Below, piece by piece: positions 8,360-16,864 of a DNA stretch of 64,000 nt (the stretch's first letter is position 1; each line of letters begins with the position of its first letter). The notes beneath the pieces are model-generated. The model did not search any database. It was not told the DNA's origin and worked only from the letters and a program-made list of their open reading frames with translations. Both the position numbers and the translations under genes were made by a program. The DNA lies in contig NZ_JAQZSM010000005.1 in assembly GCF_028745735.1 (NCBI RefSeq), positions 1 through 64,000 of the forward strand. Reading direction: 5' to 3'. This DNA comes from Roseinatronobacter alkalisoli. Its GTDB lineage: Bacteria; Pseudomonadota; Alphaproteobacteria; Rhodobacterales; Rhodobacteraceae.

Positions 8360-9529
8360 TTACAATCCGAACTCGGCGCGGATTTGCGCGCTGTCCGCGC
8401 CGATCAGCGGCGCGGCGGCGCGGGTGCCGGGGCGGATGCCGTCAATGCGCAGCGGTGTGCGGGTCGTGGCCACCGACAGTTCGTCCCCACGTGTGACTGT
8501 CTGCAGCATGTCCAGCCGCTGGAACGCATCGCTTTGCAACAGCGTGGGCCAGTCCATGACACGGGCACACCAGATATCTGCGGGTTCCAGCAGGTCCAGC
8601 CACGCGCTCAGCGGGCGTTTGGCGATGGCAGCGGCAATCACTGCCTTGATCTGGTCGCGCGCAGTGAACCAGCTTTTCGGGTCATCGCACCATGGGGCCA
8701 GTTCGGGTAGGTCCATGATGTCCATCAGTCGGGGCAGGGGGGTCATTGCCAGCGCCAGATACCCGTCCGTCGCGCGATAAATCCCGTAAGGGGCGGCAAG
8801 ATAGGCATGCGCACTCCGGTCTGCTGCGCGCTGCGGCAGGCGGCCACCGTCGTTCAGATGGGTGGTCAGCACTTCGAATTGCAGGTCAATCAGAACTTCC
8901 AGCAGACTGGTTTGCACCAACCCCCCGCGCCCGGTGATTCCGCGCCGCACCAGCGCGGCAAGAATGCCCTGAACCGCCGTCGCACCTGCCAGCATGTCCG
9001 CAATAGCCAGACCGAAGGGAACCGGCCCCTGATCCGCATCGCCGTTCAGCCACATGATCCCTGAACGTGCCTGTGCCAGCAAATCCTGACCGGGACGGGC
9101 AACCCACGGACCATCTTCGCCATAACCAGAGATTGACGCGTAAACCAGGCGGGGGTTCAGGGCGCGCAGTTGCGTATAATCCAGGCCCAGCCGTTCGATC
9201 ACACCGGGGCGGAAGTTCTGGATCAGCACGTCTGCCTGCGTGATCAGTTTGCGCAGCGCCGCAAGGTCATCCGGCGATTTCAGGTTCAGGGCCAAGCTTT
9301 CCTTGCCGCGGTTTATGGCATGAAACAGCGTGGAGTCGCCACCAAGTTCGGTATCGGACAGATACAGGCTGCGCGTCAGGTCGCCGCCATCCGGGCGTTC
9401 GATCTTGATCACCCGCGCGCCCAGATCGGCCAGCCGCAAAGAACAGTATGGTCCCGACAGGAACTGGCTGAGATCGAGCACCAGAAGCCCGGCAAGCGGG
9501 GCGGTTTCATCATTACAGGTATCTGTCAT
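8360..9529 (-). CDS. CaiB/BaiF class III CoA-transferase (copy 1)
   Basis: About 389 residues from ATG 9529; the longer open frame to 9724 runs into the iclR gene. Family tracts are GLLVLDLSQFLSGPYCSLRLADLGARVIKIE near the N-terminus, NRGKESLALNLKSP, QNFRPGVIERLGLDY and the catalytic aspartate region GQDLLAQARSGIMW. Class III CoA-transferases move CoA between carboxylic acids such as carnitine, oxalate, mesaconate or itaconate derivatives. The protein is clearly paralogous with the product of 13282-14463; the two share long blocks such as FEVLTTHLNDG and a matching PADIWCA tract. It is divergent from the IclR regulator and shares a 68-base promoter region with it. The acid activated is unknown. 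Confidence 0.9.
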   Translation of the reverse strand: MTDTCNDETAPLAGLLVLDLSQFLSGPYCSLRLADLGARVIKIERPDGGDLTRSLYLSDTELGGDSTLFHAINRGKESLALNLKSPDDLAALRKLITQADVLIQNFRPGVIERLGLDYTQLRALNPRLVYASISGYGEDGPWVARPGQDLLAQARSGIMWLNGDADQGPVPFGLAIADMLAGATAVQGILAALVRRGITGRGGLVQTSLLEVLIDLQFEVLTTHLNDGGRLPQRAADRSAHAYLAAPYGIYRATDGYLALAMTPLPRLMDIMDLPELAPWCDDPKSWFTARDQIKAVIAAAIAKRPLSAWLDLLEPADIWCARVMDWPTLLQSDAFQRLDMLQTVTRGDELSVATTRTPLRIDGIRPGTRAAAPLIGADSAQIRAEFGL

Positions 9530-9561
9530 GGCTGTTGGCCCTTTAAGCTTGTCAGCATGTG

Positions 9562-9575
9562 TTTCATATGTGAAA
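9562..9575. promoter_or_regulatory. Candidate IclR-family operator (site 1)
   Basis: TTTCATATGTGAAA has inverted arms TTTCA and TGAAA around four bases. It lies midway between the divergent CoA-transferase start (9529) and iclR start (9598). Short TTTCA-type palindromes of this size are common among IclR-family binding sites. A near copy, TTTGACAAGTGAAA, lies at 12009-12022 in the other divergent promoter of this cluster. Confidence 0.5.
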
Positions 9576-9597
9576 TTCGCCGAAGGGGAGTGCGCTG

Positions 9598-10437
9598 ATG
9601 CCGACAACAGGGACAGAAGGTGCCGCTGCACAGAAATATACGGCGCCAGCGCTGGAAAAAGGGCTGGATATCCTTGAATTGCTGTCGACCGAAGATGCCG
9701 GGCTGATGCAGACTGACATCGCACGGCAGTTGAACCGCTCCGTCAGCGAGATTTTCCGGATGCTGGTGGTGCTGCAGGCGCGGGGGTATGTCGCGCAGAA
9801 CCCCGAAACCGACCGCTACATGCTGACCACCCGCCTTTTCGAGATTGCCCATCGTACCCCCTTGATCAAGCGACTGACGGCCTTGTCCGGTCCGGTGATG
9901 CAAGGACTGGCGCGGGATGTGAACCAGTCTGTGCATCTGGTGGTCATAAGCGGGGATGTCGTGCTTGTGGTCGGGCAGGTGGACAGTCCCGGCAACAACA
10001 TCATGAGCGTGCGGTTGGGCGCCCGGATCGAGATGTGGCGCGCGTCCTCCGGCAGGGTGATCATGGCGCATCTGCCCGAAGAAGCACTGACCGATGCGCT
10101 TGCGCGGGTACCGCTGCCTGCGGAACTGAATGAAGCGACGCTGCGGCGCGATCTGGCCAGAATCCGCGAAACCGGGCACGAAGTCAGGGACAGTTTCATC
10201 GTGCGCGGGGTCGTCAATATTTCTGCCCCGGTGATAGACCATACCGGCTGGGCAATCGCGGCCATGACCGTGCCCTATATTGAACGGTTTCAGGACACAG
10301 TGACGTTTGAAGAATGCCGTGCCGCATTGCTGCGCGCCACCACGATGCTGACGCGCAATCTGGGCGGCGGCATTGCACGCGATACCGGGCAGGGGCTTCC
10401 GGATGATCCTGACACTGCGCTGGACCACCGGGACTAG
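9598..10437 (+). CDS. IclR-family transcriptional regulator
   Basis: A 279-residue protein with an N-terminal winged helix (about residues 15-75; ALEKGLDILELLSTED, QTDIARQLNRSVSEIFRMLVVLQARGYV) and a C-terminal IclR effector domain containing HLVVISGDVVLVVGQVDSPG and RGVVNISAPVIDHTGWAIAAM. IclR proteins sense small organic acids. The ribosome binding site is AAGGGGAG before ATG 9598. The gene is divergent from CoA-transferase copy 1 and its stop codon overlaps the stop of the convergent oxidoreductase in a shared CTAG. It is the only DNA-binding regulator inside the cluster 8360-24422, so it probably controls both divergent promoters. Confidence 0.92.
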   Translation: MPTTGTEGAAAQKYTAPALEKGLDILELLSTEDAGLMQTDIARQLNRSVSEIFRMLVVLQARGYVAQNPETDRYMLTTRLFEIAHRTPLIKRLTALSGPVMQGLARDVNQSVHLVVISGDVVLVVGQVDSPGNNIMSVRLGARIEMWRASSGRVIMAHLPEEALTDALARVPLPAELNEATLRRDLARIRETGHEVRDSFIVRGVVNISAPVIDHTGWAIAAMTVPYIERFQDTVTFEECRAALLRATTMLTRNLGGGIARDTGQGLPDDPDTALDHRD

Positions 10438-11504
10438 TCCAGTTCCGGCGGTTGCGCCGGTATTGCCATGGCGCGAAAGCAGGCTTCAACCAGCGCCATG
10501 GTCTGATAGGCATCCTCTACACCAGTGAACAGCTGTTCATCCTCTCCTGCGTCGAACCGTTGCAGGTTGCGCATCGGTCCCATGAACGCCTCTATGAACC
10601 AGCTTCCGGTCAGCGGCACCTGTTCCCAGTCGCCGCCATTGCGGCAGAACCACAGCTCGTCCGGCTCACCGTTCGGATAGTCATAGCACACACCAAGCTT
10701 GACCATCATCGCACCTTCCGTCCCCTCGATCCGGAACCCGGCGGACTGAAACTTGCGACCGCAACGGTGGTTATGGTTGATGCTCATGATCGCGCGCAAT
10801 GGCGCCGGATAATCCAGAATGACCGATGTGCGCGTCTGCGCGAAATCTGCGGCGCGCGGATCGGCAATGCTGCGGGCGAAAACGCCTGTCGGGTTGCCCG
10901 CAAGCGCGCGGATCGTGTCAAGGTAATGGATCGAATGCACGGCAATCTCGACCCGTTCCATCGGGATCAGGAACGGGAATATCTGCCATGGGGTATAGAT
11001 GTTCAGGTGGACCTCTATCTCAAGCAATTCACCGATGCGACCGCGTTCGATGAATTGCCGCGCCGCCATCATCATTGGCGCAAAACGAAGCTGAAAATTG
11101 ACTGCGGCCTTCAGCCCCTTCTCGCGGCAGATACGGCGGATGTCGCGCGCCTGCGCTTGATCACTGCCCATGGGTTTCTGGATCAGCACCGCTGCCCCGT
11201 CGGGCAGGGCGGTCAGAATGTCGTTGATCGCGTGGGGCGGCACTGCAATGTCATAGACGGCACCGGTGCCATGGGTTGCCGCATCTGCGACTGATGCGTG
11301 AACATGCGCGATGCCATGGTCGCGGGCAAGCGCCTGCGCGCGGCCGGGATCCAGATCGGTGACCCCCACAACCGGCAGCCCTGCCATCGCATAGGCGGGC
11401 AGATGCGCGTCGCGCACAATGCCACCCGCGCCGATGATCACAATCGGCTTGGCGCGCGACGGCGCGGGCCAGTCCTGTGCGGTGGTGGTGGTCGTCTTCG
11501 TCAC
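10434..11504 (-). CDS. Gfo/Idh/MocA-family NAD(P)-dependent oxidoreductase
   Basis: About 356 residues from the GTG at 11504, which overlaps the stop of the MaoC gene as GTGA; an in-frame ATG at 11555 lies inside that gene and is less likely. The Rossmann tract [18 protein letters not shown] and the acidic [10 protein letters not shown] segment are near the N-terminus. [10 protein letters not shown] takes the place of the usual EKP motif, keeping the lysine but with Q instead of E. HSIHYLD supplies the usual active-site histidine and aspartate. Members oxidise sugars, inositols and sugar acids. It could be the missing sugar 1-dehydrogenase of the downstream pathway, but its closer link is to the MaoC gene. 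The reaction is not determined. Confidence 0.85.
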   Translation of the reverse strand: MTKTTTTTAQDWPAPSRAKPIVIIGAGGIVRDAHLPAYAMAGLPVVGVTDLDPGRAQALARDHGIAHVHASVADAATHGTGAVYDIAVPPHAINDILTALPDGAAVLIQKPMGSDQAQARDIRRICREKGLKAAVNFQLRFAPMMMAARQFIERGRIGELLEIEVHLNIYTPWQIFPFLIPMERVEIAVHSIHYLDTIRALAGNPTGVFARSIADPRAADFAQTRTSVILDYPAPLRAIMSINHNHRCGRKFQSAGFRIEGTEGAMMVKLGVCYDYPNGEPDELWFCRNGGDWEQVPLTGSWFIEAFMGPMRNLQRFDAGEDEQLFTGVEDAYQTMALVEACFRAMAIPAQPPELD

Positions 11505-11962
11505 GGTGTGTCCCCCTGCTGCTTGCGCATTTCCACGAGCAGGACATGTTCGCAATACATGACTGTCTTGTCATTCTGATTCCGGGTGTCGCATATCTCG
11601 ACAACCTGTCCGAAACCGGGTCTTTTGGGGTCAGCGGCCTTGCGCCCGATCGTGACCGTGGTGCGGATGGTATCGCCGGGATGAACCGGCGTCGGAAAGC
11701 GCAGCCTTTCATAGCCATAGGTGAATGCGCGCGGATTTATCTCGGTCGCGGTCAACCCGATTCCGATGGCGAAAGTCATGGTGCCATGGGCGATGCGCTG
11801 ACCGAAGGCCTGGGTCTTGCAGAATTCAGCATCCATGTGATGCGGGAAAAAATCGCCCGAATGCCCGGCATGAACGACGATGTCGGTCTCCGTGATGGTG
11901 CGCCCGAATGTTCGCCGCGTATGGCCGGGTTCATAATCTTCAAAGTAGCGTTCGTTTTCCAT
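11501..11962 (-). CDS. MaoC-like hot-dog hydratase/dehydratase
   Basis: A 153-residue MaoC-domain protein. The start is [28 protein letters not shown], written here only as a landmark for its N-terminal strand. The hydratase 2 catalytic tract is [19 protein letters not shown], with D and H about residues 37 and 42. [12 protein letters not shown] and [14 protein letters not shown] complete the fold. MaoC enzymes add or remove water from enoyl-CoA or beta-hydroxyacyl-CoA esters such as mesaconyl-CoA. With two CoA-transferases nearby, a CoA-bound intermediate is likely. A strong AGGAGGA ribosome binding site precedes ATG 11962, and the oxidoreductase follows with a four-base overlap. Confidence 0.9.
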   Translation of the reverse strand: MENERYFEDYEPGHTRRTFGRTITETDIVVHAGHSGDFFPHHMDAEFCKTQAFGQRIAHGTMTFAIGIGLTATEINPRAFTYGYERLRFPTPVHPGDTIRTTVTIGRKAADPKRPGFGQVVEICDTRNQNDKTVMYCEHVLLVEMRKQQGDTP

Positions 11963-12008
11963 GGTTTCCTCCTGTCAGTCTTCCAGAGTTTTTATATACG
12001 AAAAAAGA

Positions 12009-12022
12009 TTTGACAAGTGAAA
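12009..12022. promoter_or_regulatory. Candidate IclR operator (site 2) overlapping a promoter
   Basis: TTTGACAAGTGAAA has arms matching TTTCA/TGAAA with one mismatch and shares the right half GTGAAA with the site at 9562-9575. It overlaps a TTGACA hexamer at 12010-12015, with a possible -10 CTACTT at 12033-12038 (17-base spacer) reading towards the gene at 12146. The 183-base region 11963-12145 is AT-rich in its left half and also serves the divergent MaoC gene; no gene is visible in it. Confidence 0.45.
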
Positions 12023-12145
12023 AGTTTTACTGCTACTTGATCCGCAAGGCCCGGCCTGCACCGCATGGCTGCGCAGTATTGCAACCCGGAACGGTTCGCG
12101 GGCAACGCCGTCACAATGGCAAGACAGCCGCGAAGGAGGCCAGGA

Positions 12146-13285
12146 ATGACGAAGCAGATTGTCCTGCGGGGCATGACATGGGACCACGCGCGCGGTTTTG
12201 ACCCGATGGTTGCGACATCTCGCACGTTTGCGCAGGACCATCCCGGGGTCGTGATCACGTGGGAAAAGCGGTCATTGCAGGCTTTTGCTGACCGGCCAAT
12301 TGCCGAAATGGCCGAAACCTATGACCTGATGGTGATTGATCACCCCCATGTCGGAGAGGTCGCGCGCCACGGGCATTTGCTGGCGCTGAACGGGCGCGGG
12401 CGCGACGCGGAACTGGCCACCCTTGCGGCGCAGTCGGTGGGGGCGTCCCATCCGTCCTATGAATTTGACGGGCAGCAATGGGGGCTGGCGATAGATGCAG
12501 CGACGCCGGTTGCCTGCTATCGCCCCGACCTGATCGACACGGCACCGCGCCGCTGGGATCAGGTGATCGCGCTGGCGCGTGCGGGCAAGGTCGGGTTCGC
12601 GCTGATCCCGATTAACGCGCTGATGACATTCTTCGGGCTGGCCCGGAATCTGGGCGTGGCTATTGCTGAAGACCCCGCAGAACTGATCGCACCGGATGCC
12701 GCCGCGCAGGTATTTGATGCATTGCATGAGATTGTGGCGCTGATTGACCCGCGCTGTCTGACACTGGACCCGATCGGCATTTATGAATGGATGGGACGAA
12801 GCGATGTGGCACCTGCCTATTCGCCCTTTGGGTATGGGTATACCAATTACAGCCGTAACGGCTATTGCCCCCATCCGCTGGTTTTTGCTGATGCGCCGGG
12901 TTTTGGGGATAACGGCCCGCGCGGCACAGTGATTGGCGGCACCGGTATTGCCGTGTCGGCCCGCTGCCGCAACCCGGATGTGGCGGTGGATTACGCATTC
13001 CACATCGCAGGTGCAGACTGTCAGCGCGGGCTGTTCTTTCAGTCCGGGGGCCAGCCCGCCAATGCCGCCGCATGGGAAGATGACGCCTGCAACACCGCGA
13101 CGCGCAACTTTTTCCGCAACACCCGTGAAACGCTGGAAACATCCTGGCTGCGGCCACGCTATGACGGGTATATGCGCCTGCAGGAACAGGGCGGCGATAT
13201 TGTCCATGCATGCCTGCGCGGCGAGATTGATACCCCGGCGGCAATCATGCAGTTGCAGGCCGCCTATGCCGAAAGCCGCAAATGA
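12146..13285 (+). CDS. Family 1 solute-binding-protein homologue without a signal peptide
   Basis: About 379 residues from ATG 12146, chosen because GAAGGAGG precedes it by about seven bases; the open frame continues to 12065 but that extension is arginine-rich and not a signal peptide either. The fold marks are those of CUT1 solute-binding proteins: TYDLMVIDHPHVGEV, QQWGLAIDAATPVACYRPDL, GTVIGGTGIAVSARCRNPDVAVDYAFHIAG is a long tract around residue 260-290, then FFQSGGQPANAAAW. Starting MTKQIVLRGMTWDH, it has no hydrophobic segment and should be cytoplasmic. A role as an intracellular binding or sensing protein for the CoA-transferase pathway is an inference. The stop overlaps the CoA-transferase start (ATGA). 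Confidence 0.85.
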   Translation: MTKQIVLRGMTWDHARGFDPMVATSRTFAQDHPGVVITWEKRSLQAFADRPIAEMAETYDLMVIDHPHVGEVARHGHLLALNGRGRDAELATLAAQSVGASHPSYEFDGQQWGLAIDAATPVACYRPDLIDTAPRRWDQVIALARAGKVGFALIPINALMTFFGLARNLGVAIAEDPAELIAPDAAAQVFDALHEIVALIDPRCLTLDPIGIYEWMGRSDVAPAYSPFGYGYTNYSRNGYCPHPLVFADAPGFGDNGPRGTVIGGTGIAVSARCRNPDVAVDYAFHIAGADCQRGLFFQSGGQPANAAAWEDDACNTATRNFFRNTRETLETSWLRPRYDGYMRLQEQGGDIVHACLRGEIDTPAAIMQLQAAYAESRK

Positions 13286-14463
13286 TGAACGCGCTGCCAC
13301 AGAACAAGCGGCCACTTGCCGGGCTTCTGGTGCTGGATTTCAGTCAGTACCTGTCGGGGCCGTTCTGCGGGCTGAAACTGGCGGATCTGGGTGCGCGTGT
13401 CATCAAGGTCGAACGACCGGGCACTGGCGATCCCTGTCGCGGGCTGTTCATCTCGGACCCGGTCGGCGGCGAGAACCCACTTTTCCACGCGATCAACCGC
13501 AACAAAGAAAGCATCACCGCGGATCTGCGCAACCCGCAGGACCGCGCGCGGTTGACTGCGCTGGTCGCGCAGGCCGATGTTCTGATCCAGAATTTCCGCC
13601 CTGGCGTGATCGCGCGGCAGGGTCTGGGCTATGATGATGTCGCGCAGATCAACCCGCAGCTGGTCTACGGGTCAATTTCGGGCTTTAGTGATACGGATTG
13701 GCGCGATCTGCCGGGGCAGGATCTGCTGGCGCAGGCGCGGTCAGGGCTGATGTGGCTGACCGGCAGCGGTGACCATCCGCCAATGCCCATGGGGCTGTCA
13801 GTTGCGGATATGCTGGCGGGAGAGGCGCTGACGCAGGGTATCCTTGCCGCACTGGTCGGGCGCGGCGTGCATGGTCGCGGCGCGCTGGTGGAAACCAGCC
13901 TGCTGGAAGCGCTGCTTTCGCTTCAGTTTGAAGTGCTGACCACGCATCTGAATGACGGCCACCAGCTGCCGCAACGGCCCGCGGCGAATGGCGCGCATGC
14001 CTATATCGGTGCGCCCTACGGGGTTTACGCCACAAGGGACGGTCATCTGGCGATTGCCATGACACCATCGCTGCGTCATCTGGCCGGGCTGATGCAGATC
14101 GACGGGCTGGACCCCTGGCTTGATGATCCGCAGGCGGCGCGCGCAGCGCGCGATGACATCAACGCGGTGATCGCGGCACAGGTCGCAACGCGCAGCACCA
14201 CTGAATGGCTGGCGATGTTGCAGCCCGCCGATATCTGGTGCGCCGAGGTGCTGGACTGGCACGCGCTGATGGCGGCCCCGGCATTTGGTCAGTTGGATAT
14301 GGTGCAGCGGATTGGTGGGGCGACCGGGCTTGACACGCTGCGCGGCCCGTTGCGGCTGGACCGGCAGACATTGGCATCGGGGCGGGGCGCGCCACGCTTG
14401 GGCGCGGACACTGCGCGGGTTTTTTCTGAATTCGGCTGTGACGCAAACGCGGCGCGCGGCTGA
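13282..14463 (+). CDS. CaiB/BaiF class III CoA-transferase (copy 2)
   Basis: A 393-residue protein paralogous with the product of 8360-9529. The N-terminal tract is GLLVLDFSQYLSGPFCGL; QNFRPGVIARQGLGYDD and the catalytic aspartate region GQDLLAQARSGLMWL follow. FEVLTTHLNDGHQLPQRP is nearly identical to copy 1. By eye the two proteins match over their entire length at roughly half of positions. The gene starts inside the stop of the cytosolic binding-protein homologue, so these two are translated as a pair. One copy may act on the acid and the other on an isomer or on a downstream acid, or they may form a heteromer; this cannot be decided from sequence. Confidence 0.92.
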   Translation: MMNALPQNKRPLAGLLVLDFSQYLSGPFCGLKLADLGARVIKVERPGTGDPCRGLFISDPVGGENPLFHAINRNKESITADLRNPQDRARLTALVAQADVLIQNFRPGVIARQGLGYDDVAQINPQLVYGSISGFSDTDWRDLPGQDLLAQARSGLMWLTGSGDHPPMPMGLSVADMLAGEALTQGILAALVGRGVHGRGALVETSLLEALLSLQFEVLTTHLNDGHQLPQRPAANGAHAYIGAPYGVYATRDGHLAIAMTPSLRHLAGLMQIDGLDPWLDDPQAARAARDDINAVIAAQVATRSTTEWLAMLQPADIWCAEVLDWHALMAAPAFGQLDMVQRIGGATGLDTLRGPLRLDRQTLASGRGAPRLGADTARVFSEFGCDANAARG

Positions 14464-14473
14464 ACTGATATCG

Positions 14474-14488
14474 CCGCCTGTATGGCGG
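14474..14488 (+). other. Intercistronic hairpin before the binding-protein gene
   Basis: CCGCC-TGTAT-GGCGG forms a five-pair stem 58 bases before the start of the next gene, and a second GC-rich pairing (GGGCC... with GGCCC) follows at about 14499-14516. No T-run follows, so termination is unlikely. Hairpins here commonly cap processed mRNA and raise the amount of the following binding-protein message. The gene itself has an AGGGAGGA ribosome binding site. Confidence 0.4.
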
Positions 14489-14546
14489 AATGTAGCGGGG
14501 CCGGGAAGAGGCGGCCCGGAAATGGTAATCAAGGGAGGAACGAAGA

Positions 14547-15875
14547 ATGACGACACGAATCCTGAAGGCGCTGGCGCTTGGGGTGGCATTGCCTGCCCTG
14601 ACAGCGGGTATGGCGGCTGCTGAATATGATTATGGCAGCTTTGATGGCACGGTTCTGCGGGTCAAGCTGATCGGTGGCGCGCAATATGAGCCGCTTTATG
14701 CCGAGATCGGCAAATGGGAAGAATTGACCGGCGCGACGGTCGAGATCCTGAGCCGCAAGAACCATTTTGAACTGGACCGCGAAATCAAGCAGGATATCGC
14801 GGCGCGCACTCTGAACTGGTGCGTCGGGTCGAACCACACATCCTTTGCACCGCAATACGGCAATATCTATGCCGATCTGAATGATCTGATCGACCCCGAG
14901 GTGCTGGCCGGGTTCACGCCATTGCTGCTGGAACATTCGACAGTCGGCGGGCGGCTGGTACAACTGCCGCGCCATTCCGATGTGTCGAACCTGTTCTATA
15001 TCAAATCGCTGTTTGAAGATGCCGACAATCAGGAACGTTTCGTGGCGGAATATGGCTATGATCTTGCACCTCCTGAAACCTGGGAACAGGTCGCAGATCA
15101 GGCGAAGTTCTTTGCCAACCCGCCCCAGTTCTATGGCACCCAGTTCGTCGGCAAGGACGAAGCCATAACCGGGCGTTTCTTTGAACAGCTTGTCGCGAAT
15201 GGCGGCCAGATGTTTGACGATGACATGCGCCCGGTCTTCAACTCGGAAGCCGGTGTTGCGGCGCTGAGCTGGTTTGTCGATCTGTATGAGGCGGGCGCAG
15301 TCCCCGCAGGTGTGCCGAATTACTTGTGGGATGATACCGGGCTGGGCTTTGCATCGGGTACCGTGGCACTGAATCTGGACTGGGCTGGCTGGTCGGCATT
15401 CTTCAACGATCCCGAAAATTCAAGCATCGCCGGCGATGTGGGCGTGGTCCGCGCGCCAAAGGGCACAGCGGGGCTGCGCAGCGGCTGGTCGGGATCGCAT
15501 AGTTTCTCGATCACCGAAACCTGCGGTGAAAAGGAAGCGGCGGCAAGCTTTGTCACTTTCCTGACCGATCATGACCGCCAGATGGTGGAGGCGCGCACCG
15601 GCATCCTGCCGACACGCACCGCAGTCTGGGACGATGCGATTGCCGAATTTGACAGCCGTGGCGACAGCTTCCTTGTTGAAGTGTTCGAGACTTTCCGCGC
15701 GTCAATGGCCGAAGATGCGTTCACCCCGCCGCTGATTCCCGAATGGATCGAGGTGTCGAACGTGCTGTGGCCGCAGTTGCAGGCAGCAATGGTCGGTGAC
15801 CGCAGCCCGCAGGATGCGCTTGACCGGGCGGCTGCCTCCGCCGTCGAAGTCATGGAGGATGCGGGCTATTACTAG
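14547..15875 (+). CDS. CUT1-type ABC transporter substrate-binding protein
   Basis: A 442-residue periplasmic binding protein of family 1. The signal peptide is about residues 1-25, with cleavage near GMAAA. The body has YEPLYAEIGKWEELTGATVEIL, QLPRHSDVSNLFYIKSLFE, APPETWEQVADQAKFFANPP and GWSGSHSFSITETCGEKEAAA, all typical for sugar-binding members. It captures the sugar or sugar acid for the two permeases that follow. Downstream are permeases, an MalK-type ATPase and then the dehydratase and hydrolase genes on the same strand with short gaps, so the binding protein belongs to one long operon with its catabolic enzymes. Confidence 0.93.
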   Translation: MTTRILKALALGVALPALTAGMAAAEYDYGSFDGTVLRVKLIGGAQYEPLYAEIGKWEELTGATVEILSRKNHFELDREIKQDIAARTLNWCVGSNHTSFAPQYGNIYADLNDLIDPEVLAGFTPLLLEHSTVGGRLVQLPRHSDVSNLFYIKSLFEDADNQERFVAEYGYDLAPPETWEQVADQAKFFANPPQFYGTQFVGKDEAITGRFFEQLVANGGQMFDDDMRPVFNSEAGVAALSWFVDLYEAGAVPAGVPNYLWDDTGLGFASGTVALNLDWAGWSAFFNDPENSSIAGDVGVVRAPKGTAGLRSGWSGSHSFSITETCGEKEAAASFVTFLTDHDRQMVEARTGILPTRTAVWDDAIAEFDSRGDSFLVEVFETFRASMAEDAFTPPLIPEWIEVSNVLWPQLQAAMVGDRSPQDALDRAAASAVEVMEDAGYY

Positions 15876-15952
15876 GCCCGCATGAACGGGCATTTGCCCA
15901 CCCTTTCCCTGCGCGGTGGCACCGCCGCGCAGGGCCTTGAACGGACCAATGC

Positions 15953-16864
15953 ATGATCGCCTTTCTCCGCACACGCCGCACAGCGCTAATACCGCTTTTG
16001 CTGTTGTCGCCCGCATTGCTGACGATGCTGTTTGTCGTCGCACTTCCACTGGGGTTTTCGTTCTATACCAGTCTGACCGCCTATCGGCTGGTCCGGCCCG
16101 AAACGATCGAGATATTCGTAGGCCTGCGCAACTACATCCGCCTGCTGGAGGATTGGGAATTCTGGCGCGTATTCGGCCGCACGATCCTGTTTCTGGCCAT
16201 CGCGCTGAATGTCGAATTCCTGCTGGGTCTGGGCATCGCGCTGCTGATCGCCAAGATCACCTGGGGTCAGCGGACCTTGCGCACGATCATGATGTTTCCG
16301 ATGATGTTTTCCCCGATCCTTGTCGGGTTTCAGTTCAAGTTCATCTTCAATGACAATATCGGCATTCTGAACAACGCGCTGCAATCGCTGGGCCTGACCG
16401 ACCGGGCCATACCGTGGCTGGTGGACGGGCGGCTGGCGATGTTCTCCATTATCTTTGCCGAAGTCTGGATGAGCACGTCGGTATTTGCCATCCTGTTGCT
16501 GGCAGGGCTTTTCGCCATGCCGCGCGACCCGCTGGAGGCCGCCAAGGTCGATGGCTGCAATTCGTGGCAGGTTTTCCGCCATATCACTCTGCCGTTCATC
16601 ATGCCCTTTGCCTTTATCGCGATGACCATTCGCAGTCTGGATGTGGCGCGGGCCTATGACATCGTGCATGTGATGACGGGCGGTGGTCCGGCGGGCCGGA
16701 CCGAACTGTTATGGACGCTGATCGCGCGCACCGGCTACATGGATGCGCGGATGGGGCAGGCCAATGCGATGGCCTATCTTTCGACGCTGCTGTCGATCGC
16801 CTTTACCTGGTATTTTTACACGAAACTGATGCAGGCGCGCAGATACATGGGGGGTGTGCAATGA
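15953..16864 (+). CDS. CUT1 ABC transporter permease (MalF/UgpA type)
   Basis: A 303-residue inner-membrane protein with about six membrane spans. The EAA loop that docks the ATPase is EAAKVDGCNSWQVFRHITLP near residues 195-214, followed by FIMPFAFIAMTIRSLDVARAYD and the common CUT1 tract VMTGGGPAGRTELL. It is the first permease of the pair; its stop overlaps the start of the second by four bases (ATGA at 16861). The 77 bases before it hold no gene. The imported substrate is probably a deoxysugar, a sugar acid or a glycoside, judged from the downstream enzymes. Confidence 0.93.
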   Translation: MIAFLRTRRTALIPLLLLSPALLTMLFVVALPLGFSFYTSLTAYRLVRPETIEIFVGLRNYIRLLEDWEFWRVFGRTILFLAIALNVEFLLGLGIALLIAKITWGQRTLRTIMMFPMMFSPILVGFQFKFIFNDNIGILNNALQSLGLTDRAIPWLVDGRLAMFSIIFAEVWMSTSVFAILLLAGLFAMPRDPLEAAKVDGCNSWQVFRHITLPFIMPFAFIAMTIRSLDVARAYDIVHVMTGGGPAGRTELLWTLIARTGYMDARMGQANAMAYLSTLLSIAFTWYFYTKLMQARRYMGGVQ

